Shown: positions 35,024-43,451 of the stretch, piece after piece
Layout of the letters: each line of letters begins with the position of its first letter
Position numbering within the stretch: position 1 is the first letter of the stretch
Assembly (NCBI GenBank): GCA_039182965.1
Contig: JBCDBW010000003.1
Location: 19,303 to 83,302 of the forward strand
DNA: 64,000 bases
Direction: 5' to 3'
From: JBCDBW01 sp039182965
GTDB taxonomy: Bacteria > Verrucomicrobiota > Verrucomicrobiia > Verrucomicrobiales > DEV007
Notes under the pieces: model-generated
Databases searched by the model: none
What the model was told of the DNA's origin: nothing
The model's input: the letters and a program-made list of their open reading frames with translations, nothing else
Position numbers and translations under genes: made by a program

Positions 35024-36736
35024 ATGAATCTCTTTCTCATCGATGCCATCGGTCCCTTCTTCCGGGACGATGCACGCTACAAAATCAATTGGTCCAAAAT
35101 CCCCTTTGACCAACTCAAGCTCGACGAACCCGAACGCACGCGGCTCTTCGATCGCATCCGCAAAGACTTCGATGTCTTCTGCCGACGCGTCGCAGAAATT
35201 GGATACAATGCCATTTCCCTCGACGATCTCGCCCACCTCGCTGACCACGAATGGATAGAACCCCAAATCCGCGACCGCATCGCCATTTTCCGCGAAGAGT
35301 TCTCCAAGCTCTTTACGATCGCCGAAAACCACAAACTCCAAGTCTACCTCACTACCGACATCGTCTCCTACACCCCCGCCCTGAAGGAACGCCTCGGAGC
35401 CGATCCCACCAAAACGAACACCTTTGTTCGCAATCTCATCGATGAGTTCCTCCAAGACTTCCCGCAAGTCGCCGGCCTCATCCTCCGCATCGGCGAAACA
35501 GACGGCCTCGACGTCGAGGGCGATTTCAATTCAGAGCTCCACCTGAAAACACCGGCCACGGTCAATGCCTTCCTCCGTGAGCTCCTCCCGGTTTTCGAAC
35601 ACCACGACCGCAAACTCATCTTCCGCACGTGGACCGTCGGCGCCTATCGCGTCGGCGACCTTATGTGGCACCGCCGCACCTTCGCCCGGGCCCTCAAAGA
35701 GATCGAAAGCCACGCCATCATCGTGTCGATGAAATACGGCGAGTCCGATTTTTTCCGATACTTGCCGCTCAACGCGAACTTCTTCCGCACCCAACTCCCC
35801 ACCATTGTCGAGCTCCAAACGCGACGGGAATACGAAGGCTGCGGCGAATACCCGTCTTTTGTCGGTTGGGATTACGAGCACTTCGCTCGGGACCTCAAAC
35901 AGGCACCCAACCTCGTGGGCATTTGCGTCTGGTGCCAGACCGGAGGGTGGCACCCCTTTCGCCGCCTCGCCTACATCGGTGAAGGATCACCATGGACCGA
36001 AATCAATACCTTCGTTACCCTAAGAGTCTTCCGCGACGGCATCCCCGTGGAGGACGCCCTCAAAGCCTGCCTTCCCGACGCCGGCCAGAGTCACCTCCTC
36101 GAGTTCTTCCGACTCGCCGATGAAGTCATTAAGCAACTGCTTTACGTCGAGGAATTCGCCCAACAAAAACTCTTCTTCCGCCGCGTCCGCATTCCCACAC
36201 TCCTCGGCGTCTACTGGAACAATATCTTCGTCAACCACTCCCTCCGCAAACTCATGCGCCACTTCGTGAGCGACCCCGAAGACTGCATCCGCGCCGGCCG
36301 CTCCGCCCTCGGGAAAATCGACGAGATGAAAACGCTCGCCGCCGAGGCCAATCTCCCCGTCGAGGATATCGAGTTCATGCAGAACACCTTCCAAATTCTC
36401 GCCCTCGCACGGGAATACTTCTTCCGCCCATACGACGACGAAATCCGGAGACGCCTCAAGAAAGCGAAGAAAAAATACAAAAAAGCATACCCAAAGAGCC
36501 TCCGCCCCCGATACGCCATCCGCCTAGATTTTCAACCCTTCCATATGCGCCGCCGCTTCCTCAACTGGTCCCTCGCCGTCGCCCTCCGCCGGCGCCGCGG
36601 ATATCGCGTCATCGACAGCATCTTCACCATCCATTTTCTCTCCCTCGTCTACCACGCCATCCGCACCACGCGCCCAAAATGGATCCCCAAGTTCGCCCGC
36701 AAATCCGCTATGGGCATCGACACCGTTTTCCGCTGA
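35024..36736 (+). CDS. Large uncharacterised protein, possibly TIM-barrel glycosidase-like
   Basis: A 570-residue protein that I do not recognise by family name. The first 400 residues have the alternating strand-helix rhythm of a TIM barrel, with candidate acidic catalytic residues in LILRIGETDGLD (about residue 160) and FVGWDYEHFA, and an aromatic-rich stretch ICVWCQTGGWHPFRR as in sugar-binding clefts (inference). The C-terminal 170 residues are highly basic (RRRLKKAKKKYKKAYPKSLR), possibly membrane-surface or polyanion binding. Tight placement after the glycosyltransferase/phosphatase fusion suggests a role in the same glycan pathway. A broken copy of its 3' end lies at 39448-39572. Confidence 0.75.
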   Translation: MNLFLIDAIGPFFRDDARYKINWSKIPFDQLKLDEPERTRLFDRIRKDFDVFCRRVAEIGYNAISLDDLAHLADHEWIEPQIRDRIAIFREEFSKLFTIAENHKLQVYLTTDIVSYTPALKERLGADPTKTNTFVRNLIDEFLQDFPQVAGLILRIGETDGLDVEGDFNSELHLKTPATVNAFLRELLPVFEHHDRKLIFRTWTVGAYRVGDLMWHRRTFARALKEIESHAIIVSMKYGESDFFRYLPLNANFFRTQLPTIVELQTRREYEGCGEYPSFVGWDYEHFARDLKQAPNLVGICVWCQTGGWHPFRRLAYIGEGSPWTEINTFVTLRVFRDGIPVEDALKACLPDAGQSHLLEFFRLADEVIKQLLYVEEFAQQKLFFRRVRIPTLLGVYWNNIFVNHSLRKLMRHFVSDPEDCIRAGRSALGKIDEMKTLAAEANLPVEDIEFMQNTFQILALAREYFFRPYDDEIRRRLKKAKKKYKKAYPKSLRPRYAIRLDFQPFHMRRRFLNWSLAVALRRRRGYRVIDSIFTIHFLSLVYHAIRTTRPKWIPKFARKSAMGIDTVFR

Positions 36737-36859
36737 GCTCGCAAAACACTCACGGACTGCTTGGCGAGCCCCGCCAAATCTGCCATGTTGCCTCCCCTCG
36801 GACGAACCCCCACGCCCTTTTCCGAAACCCCTAAAACTCTGAAACCCCGCTCGAATTCT

Positions 36860-38974
36860 ATGCCATCTCGACGCCAGTTCATCAAGTCCGTGCCCGCCAC
36901 TGCAGGTGCCTTCGCCGTCACCGGAACCTTCCTCGGGGAAAGTTCTTCCCTCGCTCAATCAGCGCCCACTTCTTCAGGTGAACCCCTGAAAGAACACTTC
37001 CATCCCAAAGGCAAAGCCCCCTCAAAGTTCACCCGGGAGATTCTCGAGAATTCAAAAAAGACCCTGCCCTTCTCCGACGAACGCGACTTCACTGAACAGG
37101 AGAAAGGATTCATCGCGCCCATGGAGGACCTCAAAATCATGTCCGACGCCGGACACCCCGCCTGGGACATGGCGCGCTTCCAATTCCTCGAAGAAGATCG
37201 CGAATTCGACAGCATCCACCCCTCCCTCCTCCGTCAGTCGCGTCTCAACAATAATTACGGCCTCTACAAAGTCACCGATGACATCTACCAGGTGCGCGGC
37301 TTCGATCTGTCCGACATTTCCTTCGTCCGCGGCAAGACCGGCTGGATCGTCATTGATCCCCTCGTCAGTGCGGAACCCGTTCGCGCCGCATGGAAGCTCT
37401 TCCAAGAACACGTCGGGGAAGGCCTCCCCGTCTCCGCTGTCATCTACTCACACTCCCATGGAGATCACTGGGGCGGCGTGCGCGGGATCGTCAGCGACGA
37501 AGATCTGCAGGCCGGCAAGATCGAAATAATCGCGCCGCAGAACTTCATGAACCACACCATCTCCGAGAACGTCTACGCCGGCAACGCCATGAACCGGCGA
37601 CTGTTCTACCAATACGGCCTGAACCTCCCCGCCGGTCCCCACGGATACGTCGGCCAGGGACTCGGGCAAGGAGTCTCCAGCGGCGCCATCGGCCTCGTCG
37701 CGCCCACCCATCTCGTGGAGGAACCCATCGAGGAAATGACCGTGGATGGGGTCCTCATGATTCACCAAAACACCCCGAACACCGAGGCACCCACCGAGAT
37801 GAACACCTACTTCCCGGACCACAAAGCCCTCTGGATGGCCGAGAACGTTGTCGCCTCTCTCCACAATATCTACACCCTCCGCGGTGCCCAGGTGCGCGAT
37901 GCCCTTAACTGGTCGAAATACATCGGCGAAGCCCTCTTCCGCTTCGGTAGCAGCGCCGAAGTCATGTTCGCGTCCCACCATTGGCCACGCTGGGGCAACG
38001 ACCGCATTCAGGAGGTCCTCCGCGCCCAACGGGACCTCTACGCCAACATGAACAACCAATGCCTGCACTACGCCAACCAAGGCATCACCATCAACCAAAT
38101 CCACAACCACTACGAGCTGCCCAAAGGCCTGCAAGAGCAATGGCATACCCGCGGATACCACGGCTCCCCCGAACATAACTCGCGCGGAGTCGTCCAGCGC
38201 TTCCTCGGATTCTGGGATGTCAACCCCACCACTCTCATCCCTCTCTCCCCCGAAGATTCCGCCCCTCTCTACGTCGAAATGATGGGCGGTGCCGACAACA
38301 TCATGGCCAAAGGCCGCGCCCTGCACGAGGAAGGCAAATACAAACACGCCACCGAAATCCTCAACAAACTCGTCCAAGCCCAACCCGATAACCAGGAAGC
38401 CAAAGACCTCCTCGCCGATGTCTTCGAACAACTCGGATACCAACAGGAAAACCCGGGCCTTCGCAACAGCTTCCTCGCCGGCGCCCTCGAACTGCGCTCC
38501 GGCATTCCACAAGATCCCATCCCGGATACCACGAGCCCCGAGGTCATCCAGGCCATGTCCACGGAGCTGTTCCTCAACTTCCTCGGCATCAAAATGGACA
38601 GCCGAAAAGCCGGGGACCTGGAGTTCACGATCAATCTCATTACGCCCGATAACGGAGAAAAATTCCTCATCGAACTGAGCAACGCCACCCTCACAAACAT
38701 CGAAGGCTATCTGGCGGAAAATCCCGACCTCACACTCACCATCAATCGCTCGGACCTGGAACTGACCATGATGGGCGCCAAAGAGTTGGAACAACAGATC
38801 GCCGAAGGCGCCTGCAAAGCGGACGGCGATCTTAGCATCCTCGAAAAACTCGCCGTCACCATGGTCGATTTCGACCCCCGCTTCCAAATCCTCCCCGGAA
38901 CCCACCCCGGCGACACCAAAATCGAAGAACATCCCACCTACGAAGCCGTCACCGGCCGCACCATCGCCGAGTAA
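36860..38974 (+). CDS. Tat-exported linear primary alkylsulfatase (SdsA-like)
   Basis: About 704 residues from the ATG at 36860, chosen because it puts a twin-arginine signal (SRRQFIKSVPATAGAFAV) at the N terminus. The metallo-beta-lactamase domain has the two-metal motif YSHSHGDHWGG (residues 197-206), then NTEAPTEMNTYFPDHKALWMAENV and ASHHWPRWG. A helical dimerisation domain and a C-terminal SCP2-like lipid-binding domain (LFLNFLGIKMD onward) complete the SdsA1/BDS1 layout. The enzyme cleaves alkyl sulfates such as SDS to alcohol and sulfate in the periplasm. It is 123 bases after the 570-residue uncharacterised gene. Confidence 0.95.
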   Translation: MPSRRQFIKSVPATAGAFAVTGTFLGESSSLAQSAPTSSGEPLKEHFHPKGKAPSKFTREILENSKKTLPFSDERDFTEQEKGFIAPMEDLKIMSDAGHPAWDMARFQFLEEDREFDSIHPSLLRQSRLNNNYGLYKVTDDIYQVRGFDLSDISFVRGKTGWIVIDPLVSAEPVRAAWKLFQEHVGEGLPVSAVIYSHSHGDHWGGVRGIVSDEDLQAGKIEIIAPQNFMNHTISENVYAGNAMNRRLFYQYGLNLPAGPHGYVGQGLGQGVSSGAIGLVAPTHLVEEPIEEMTVDGVLMIHQNTPNTEAPTEMNTYFPDHKALWMAENVVASLHNIYTLRGAQVRDALNWSKYIGEALFRFGSSAEVMFASHHWPRWGNDRIQEVLRAQRDLYANMNNQCLHYANQGITINQIHNHYELPKGLQEQWHTRGYHGSPEHNSRGVVQRFLGFWDVNPTTLIPLSPEDSAPLYVEMMGGADNIMAKGRALHEEGKYKHATEILNKLVQAQPDNQEAKDLLADVFEQLGYQQENPGLRNSFLAGALELRSGIPQDPIPDTTSPEVIQAMSTELFLNFLGIKMDSRKAGDLEFTINLITPDNGEKFLIELSNATLTNIEGYLAENPDLTLTINRSDLELTMMGAKELEQQIAEGACKADGDLSILEKLAVTMVDFDPRFQILPGTHPGDTKIEEHPTYEAVTGRTIAE

Positions 38975-39756
38975 ACGATCGCATTGTTGCAAAACCTCCC
39001 TGCCCGCCCCTGGCCACAAGGCCGGGAACCCCCGCCCTCAAGAGACATCGCTTGCCATCTGATCAAATAAATGCCAAAGGGTCTGTCTCCTGTCTCCATC
39101 GCTGACGTAAACCCACATCTCTCCGACCACGCCATCTTCCGCGGGGATGAGATCGCAAAGCTCAGAGACAATCACGCCTTTGACAGTGAGCTTCGCAAAC
39201 ATAGCCCTGTCCATCGCTTGAGTGCTTCCACAGATGCTCAATTTCATACGAGGCGACCTTGACGACGGGACAGGGCATCGACGGGATCGCCAGTCCGTCT
39301 CAAGGTCAATTGCGCGAAAAACCTCTCAGACCTGAACTCTGGCCAGTTCTATTTCAAACTCTTGGTCGCATCCTTCCTTCGATCCTTCATCCCCAACACG
39401 TCGCATCGCCTGCCGTTACCCGCCGCCGGCTCCGAGGGCAATTGCATCATCGACAGCATCTTCACCATCCATTTCCACTCCCCCGTCTACCGCGCCGTCC
39501 GCACCACACACCGAAAATGGATCCCTAAGTTCGCCCACTAATCCGCCATGAGCATCGGCTCCGTATTCCGCTTGAACACCTTTCACATCCCACCCTTCAC
39601 GACCAGCGTCCCTTTTCGCCTTGATTCAGCCGCCCGATCGCGCTCGAATCAGAGAATCATAACCTGGGGAGGTGGTGCCGCCGCCCCGAACCCATGCTCG
39701 GGCTCGCGTCACGGTCTCCCTCCGATACATCACCCCGTTCCTAGTCTTCCATTCCC
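38975..39756. other. 782-base region with gene remnant, otherwise non-coding
   Basis: No intact gene is supported. A GC hairpin at 39009-39026 follows the alkylsulfatase stop by 34 bases but has no T run. A 69-codon minus-strand frame (39038-39247) is of doubtful reality. A diverged copy of the 3' end of the upstream 570-residue gene lies at 39448-39572. Confidence 0.6.
39448..39572 (+). pseudogene. Broken duplicate of the 3' end of the 570-residue gene
   Basis: Bases 39448-39572 align without gaps to 36610-36734, the last part of the intact gene, with 109 of 125 identical by my count (about 87%). The copied peptide (IDSIFTIHF...RKWIPKFA) runs into an in-frame TAA where the intact gene has AAA, and no upstream coding body exists. 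It is therefore a remnant of a duplication, separated from the parent by the alkylsulfatase gene. Confidence 0.85.
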
Positions 39757-40842
39757 ATGAACTCGCCCTTCTCCGTGTCCTTCGCGCGGGTCTTCCTGAT
39801 CCTTATCTGCTGCCTCGTCGGCCTCAGTATCGATGCCGGGATCCGCGGCCAAGTCTGGGCTGGTATCCTCGGAGGCGCCCTCTTCGGAGGCATCATCATC
39901 CTCATCGAGATGGCCATCAAGGATTTCACTTTCAAAGCCTTCTCCTCCGCCGCCATCGGACTCCTCGTCGGGATCCTTTGCGCCTTCCTCGTGACGCGCA
40001 TCGATATCTTCGATACCCCGTGGATGGCGAAATACGATGAAGTCACCGTGCTCACCGCTAAAGCGATCTTCCAACTCGCCCTCTACACCGGCCTCGGTTT
40101 TCTCGGAATGATGCTCGCTCTGCGCAGCGATCGTGAAGAGTTCTCCTTCATCATCCCTTACGTCCGATTCCGCCAGGAAGCCGTCCAAGGCCAACCCATC
40201 TTGGTCGACTCAAACGTCATCATCGATGGCCGTATCCCCCGCATCTGTGCGACTGGTTTCCTCAGCGGTTCCCTCGTCGTGCCACGCTTCGTCCTCGATG
40301 AACTCCACATCCTCGCCGACTCCGGCGATGACATCAAAAAGGAACGCGGCAAGCGAGGCCTCGAATGCCTCAACAAAATGAAGCAAACACCGGGCCTCGA
40401 AATCACCGTCCACGAAGCCCTCCAGGAAAGTCAGGACCCCGTCGACACTCGCATGATTCGCCTCGCCCGCATCGTCGGTGCCCGCATCCTCACGAACGAT
40501 ACCAATCTAGGCAAAGTCGCCCGCCTCCAGGGCGTCGCCGTCCTCAGCCTCATCGAACTGGCCAAAGCCATGCGCCCCGTCGTCGTCGCGGGCGACGAGC
40601 TGGACCTCGCCCTCGTAAAAGAAGGGAAAGACTCACACCAAGGTGTCGGATACCTCGCCGATGGCACCATGATCGTCGTCAATCACGCCGCCGAGCTCAT
40701 CGGCACTACCCAGCAAATCATTGTCGCCGGCGCCCTTCAAACCAGTGCCGGTCGACTCATCTTTGCCGAACTCAAAGGCAACGTTGTCGCCGCCGAACAA
40801 GCCAAGGCGGCCACTCACGAGGACGAACCGGCAAAAACCTGA
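39757..40842 (+). CDS. PIN/TRAM domain membrane protein (YacL-like)
   Basis: A 361-residue protein. Residues about 5-130 hold four transmembrane helices (FARVFLILICCLVGLSID, GALFGGIIILIEMAI, SSAAIGLLVGILCAFL, AIFQLALYTGLGFLGMMLAL). A PIN domain follows with its acidic residues in ILVDSNVIIDGRI, FVLDELHILAD, DPVDTRMIRLA and ILTNDTNLGKVA. A C-terminal TRAM domain (GEDLDLALVKEGKD-like, GVGYLADGTMIVVNHAAELIG) completes the YacL/PIN-TRAM family. PIN domains are RNases and TRAM binds RNA, so it is a likely membrane-bound RNA-processing or stress protein; its substrate is unknown. Confidence 0.92.
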   Translation: MNSPFSVSFARVFLILICCLVGLSIDAGIRGQVWAGILGGALFGGIIILIEMAIKDFTFKAFSSAAIGLLVGILCAFLVTRIDIFDTPWMAKYDEVTVLTAKAIFQLALYTGLGFLGMMLALRSDREEFSFIIPYVRFRQEAVQGQPILVDSNVIIDGRIPRICATGFLSGSLVVPRFVLDELHILADSGDDIKKERGKRGLECLNKMKQTPGLEITVHEALQESQDPVDTRMIRLARIVGARILTNDTNLGKVARLQGVAVLSLIELAKAMRPVVVAGDELDLALVKEGKDSHQGVGYLADGTMIVVNHAAELIGTTQQIIVAGALQTSAGRLIFAELKGNVVAAEQAKAATHEDEPAKT

Positions 40843-40958
40843 TCACGCCATCGTCAAAGCCTCTCCATAACACAACAGACTGGTCAACCCTCCGATCAAC
40901 CACTTCTGTCCGCACGCGTCTTCCGATCAGCCTCCGGTCCCTGTAATCAATCAACTAC

Positions 40959-41201
40959 TCAATCCGAATCCCTGTCGATGGAAGCAATCTCTTGCAGCGA
41001 TTCAATCAAATCATCAAGCACTTCGCATGGCACCATGATCGTGTCACGGCGACCCCGAACGTCCTCGGTAATTTTGATGAAACGGCCTCGATCGTTCTCA
41101 CGCAGATCCAGAAAGAATATCTTCCGGTCCGTGACAATTTTCTCCGTATGAATCGGATCATTGTCACCACGCCGGTCGTCATTCACCTCGTAATCCAGCA
41201 T
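40959..41201 (-). CDS. PUR-alpha-like nucleic-acid-binding protein (DUF3276)
   Basis: An 80-residue protein with one PUR repeat-like module: IFFLDLRENDRGRFIKITED followed by RGRRDTIMVPCEVLDDLIESLQEI. The family (DUF3276, called PurA-like ssDNA/RNA binding) is found in Bacteroidetes, spirochaetes and Verrucomicrobia. Bacterial members bind single-stranded nucleic acid as dimers of one repeat. Length and motif spacing are normal. It is convergent with the PIN/TRAM gene and separated from trpS by 155 bases. Confidence 0.85.
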   Translation of the reverse strand: MLDYEVNDDRRGDNDPIHTEKIVTDRKIFFLDLRENDRGRFIKITEDVRGRRDTIMVPCEVLDDLIESLQEIASIDRDSD

Positions 41202-41356
41202 TCCTTCAACCCTCCGCTTTTCTCTTCTTTACCTCTGATCGTCCCGTCCCAATTCAAGCCTTTCCCGAACCTGACGAACGATCCCAGTTCTCAAATCGCT
41301 ATTTAATCCCGCTTCCCCCCCTTTGCAACCATTTTTGAAAATCCCGCAAAGCACCG

Positions 41357-42322
41357 CTAATCCAACCCCACCGCCCGACGAACCCGCCCCAAAACAGGGG
41401 CCGCCGCCCCACGCGCCTTCTCCGCTCCCGCCGCTAACACTCCATCCACATGCGCCACGTCCGCCTCCAATTCCGCCCGCTTCTCCCGTGCCTCACCAAA
41501 AAACGACCAGATCGCCTCAAACAATTCCTGTTTGAACACCCCATACCCTTCACCCCCCGCCCGAAACCGCTCTTCCATCGCCGACACCTTGTCCGCGCTC
41601 GCCACCAGCCGATACAGCGCCAAGATATTCGACCCCTCCAACGGTTTCGGATCCTCCACCGCCGTCGAATCCGTCACCACCTGCATCACCCGCTTGCGCA
41701 CCCGCTTCTCCGTATCAAAAATCGGTATGGTGTTTTCATAGCTCTTGCTCATTTTCTGCCCGTCAATCCCCGGCACCACCGCGGTCCCCTCACGAATCCG
41801 TGGCTCCGGCAACTTCAGCGTCCCTTCCCCATACCGCTCATTGATCTTAATCGCGATGTCCCGCGTCACCTCCAAGTGCTGCTTCTGATCCTTCCCCACT
41901 GGCACAACATCGCTGTCATACAGCAAAATGTCCGCCGCCATCAATACCGGATAGGCAAACAAGCCATGACTCGCCGCGATCCCCTGCGCGATCTTGTCCT
42001 TATACGAATGACACCGCTCCAGCAATCCCATTGGCGTGGAACAACTCAGGATCCATGTCAGCTCCGTCACCTCCGGCACATCGCTCTGTGTAAACAAGAC
42101 CGCCTTCGCCGGATCAAAACCACACGCCAACAAATCAATCGCCAGATCCCGCACGTTCTCCCGTAACTCCCCGGGGTCCCCCACCGACGTCAGCGAATGA
42201 TAGTCTGCAATAAAATAAAAGGCCTCCCCTTCATCCTGAAGTTGCAAAGCCGGTTCCATCATCCCGAAGTAATTCCCCAGGTGAAGTTTCCCCGATGGTT
42301 GAAGCCCCGAAAGTATCCTCAT
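41357..42322 (-). CDS. trpS: Tryptophanyl-tRNA synthetase
   Basis: A 321-residue class I aminoacyl-tRNA synthetase charging tRNA-Trp. The N-terminal MRILSGLQPSGKLHLGNYFG holds the HIGH-equivalent (HLGNY), and KMSKS is at residues 190-194 (GQKMSKSYENTIP). CHSYKDK and LMAADILLYD are typical TrpS segments. It is the compact bacterial type. The start is set by the conserved MRILSG beginning, although another frame on the same strand overlaps its first 92 bases. Ordinary housekeeping gene. Confidence 0.96.
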   Translation of the reverse strand: MRILSGLQPSGKLHLGNYFGMMEPALQLQDEGEAFYFIADYHSLTSVGDPGELRENVRDLAIDLLACGFDPAKAVLFTQSDVPEVTELTWILSCSTPMGLLERCHSYKDKIAQGIAASHGLFAYPVLMAADILLYDSDVVPVGKDQKQHLEVTRDIAIKINERYGEGTLKLPEPRIREGTAVVPGIDGQKMSKSYENTIPIFDTEKRVRKRVMQVVTDSTAVEDPKPLEGSNILALYRLVASADKVSAMEERFRAGGEGYGVFKQELFEAIWSFFGEAREKRAELEADVAHVDGVLAAGAEKARGAAAPVLGRVRRAVGLD

Positions 42323-42572
42323 TAGCGACGCCGAATCTCCCCTCCGCCACTTCGGATGTCAAGATTCCCCCAAGTGCGCCCTCAAGCTCCTTGTTATCAT
42401 CATGCCCACACTCATGCCTCCCCGGCCTCAAGCGTCCCCACCACTCCCCCAAAATCTCTTCCATCCGTCCTTCATCCGCTTCAGTAAACTGGTGTCGAAT
42501 GCCCGCGCGCATCAAGCGGATCGCTCCTTTAAAAATCTCGATCCCATCCTCCAACCTCACACTCTCAGACAA
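42231..42572 (-). CDS. Possible short hypothetical protein overlapping trpS start
   Basis: A 113-codon frame whose first half (LEDGIEIFKGAIRLMRAGIRHQ ... EEILGEWWGRLRPGRH) resembles from memory a family of short acidic proteins often encoded beside nucleotidyltransferase-like genes. The second half has poor composition and runs 92 bases into trpS, so the frame may have lost its natural stop. It is divergent from the nucleotidyltransferase pair, 104 bases away. It may be a decayed partner from a second copy of such a pair. Low confidence. Confidence 0.35.
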   Translation of the reverse strand: MSESVRLEDGIEIFKGAIRLMRAGIRHQFTEADEGRMEEILGEWWGRLRPGRHECGHDDNKELEGALGGILTSEVAEGRFGVANEDTFGASTIGETSPGELLRDDGTGFATSG

Positions 42573-42676
42573 CTCCCGACCAATCCGGTCGGCAGCGCCC
42601 GCCCGCCTTCATCCACCCAGGCCGTTTCCCGGCATCAAGTCTCGCTTTTCCCCACTCCCACACGTATCTTTCCTCC

Positions 42677-42868
42677 GTGGAGAAAACCGTCCAGAAGTTC
42701 CGCACCTTCGAGAAATCGGATTCCGCGGACATCGCGTACTACCGCTCCCTCACGCCGAGCGAGCGTGTTAAAATCCTCCTCGAATTAATCGCTCGAAACG
42801 GCAGTAAGCATGATCCTGAGCAGCGACTTAAGAGAGTTTATCGAATTGTTGAACTCTCAAAGAGTTGA
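42677..42868 (+). CDS. Small partner protein of nucleotidyltransferase (antitoxin-like)
   Basis: A 63-residue protein starting with GTG at 42677: charged and helical (FEKSDSADIAYYRSLTPSERVKILLELIARNG ... RVYRIVELSKS). This pattern (YYRSLTPxERxxILLELI ... RVYRIVEL) is familiar as the short gene just upstream of nucleotidyltransferase-fold toxin-like genes. Its 3' end overlaps the next gene by 59 bases, which implies translational coupling. Antitoxin role is inferred from arrangement only. Confidence 0.65.
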   Translation: MEKTVQKFRTFEKSDSADIAYYRSLTPSERVKILLELIARNGSKHDPEQRLKRVYRIVELSKS

Positions 42869-43274
42869 GTTCGTCATTGTCGGCGCTCACGCCCTCGCCT
42901 GGCATGGCCTACCGCGATACACCAAGGACATCGACTTCCTTGTCGGAACCTCAGATGCGAACCGCGAACGGCTTACTAAGGTAATCGATGCCTTCGGCTT
43001 CGCATCCACCGGGCTCTCAGCCGACGACTTCGCCACCCCCGATCAGGTCATTCAGCTCGGACTCGAACCAAATCGTATCGACCTCCTTACCGGAATCTCC
43101 GGCGTCGACTGGACGGAAGCCTGGGAAACCCGCGTCGCCGGTAATCTTGACGGTCTCCCGGTCTCCTACCTCGGCAAAGAAGCCTACATCAAAAACAAGC
43201 TCGCCTCCGGCCGCCCCCAAGATCAGGCCGACGCCGCCCGCCTGCAGGAAATCATCGCCAAAGACGACACGTGA
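42810..43274 (+). CDS. Nucleotidyltransferase-fold protein (AbiEii/DUF6036-like)
   Basis: A 154-residue protein of the nucleotidyltransferase superfamily: LLNSQRVEFVIVGAHALAWHG, then YTKDIDFLVGTSDANRERL, giving the GxxAxxxHG and DIDF patterns of MNT/AbiEii-like enzymes. IDLLTGISGVDW supplies a third acidic position and EAYIKNKLASGRPQDQADAARL is the usual C-terminal helix. Relatives are toxins or antitoxins that nucleotidylate tRNA or partner proteins. It overlaps its small upstream partner. Start is ATG at 42810. Confidence 0.82.
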   Translation: MILSSDLREFIELLNSQRVEFVIVGAHALAWHGLPRYTKDIDFLVGTSDANRERLTKVIDAFGFASTGLSADDFATPDQVIQLGLEPNRIDLLTGISGVDWTEAWETRVAGNLDGLPVSYLGKEAYIKNKLASGRPQDQADAARLQEIIAKDDT

Positions 43275-43451
43275 ACCCCTTGAGTCGATAGACACGCGTT
43301 CCCCTCGATCAAAATTCACCATTCACTGTTCAAAATTCCCGCCTCCGCGCGCTCCTCCCCCCCGCCAAGATTCCTCACCCCAAGGGAATTCCTGATGGCT
43401 AATTCCTAATTATTCATTGGCCGCAGGTCCCTTCTTCTCTACGCTTCCCCA

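Noticed and set aside
37448..39019. A long open frame on the minus strand over the alkylsulfatase gene
   Set aside because: It is the antisense shadow of a gene with clear family motifs; its composition is Gly/Asp/Glu/Val-rich without domains.
39009..39026. GC hairpin 34 bases after the alkylsulfatase stop as an intrinsic terminator
   Set aside because: The stem (7 pairs, one G-U) is real, but a T run is absent, so a rho-independent terminator is not supported.
39038..39247. A 69-residue protein on the minus strand
   Set aside because: No domain recognised and the region contains a gene remnant; kept only as doubtful.
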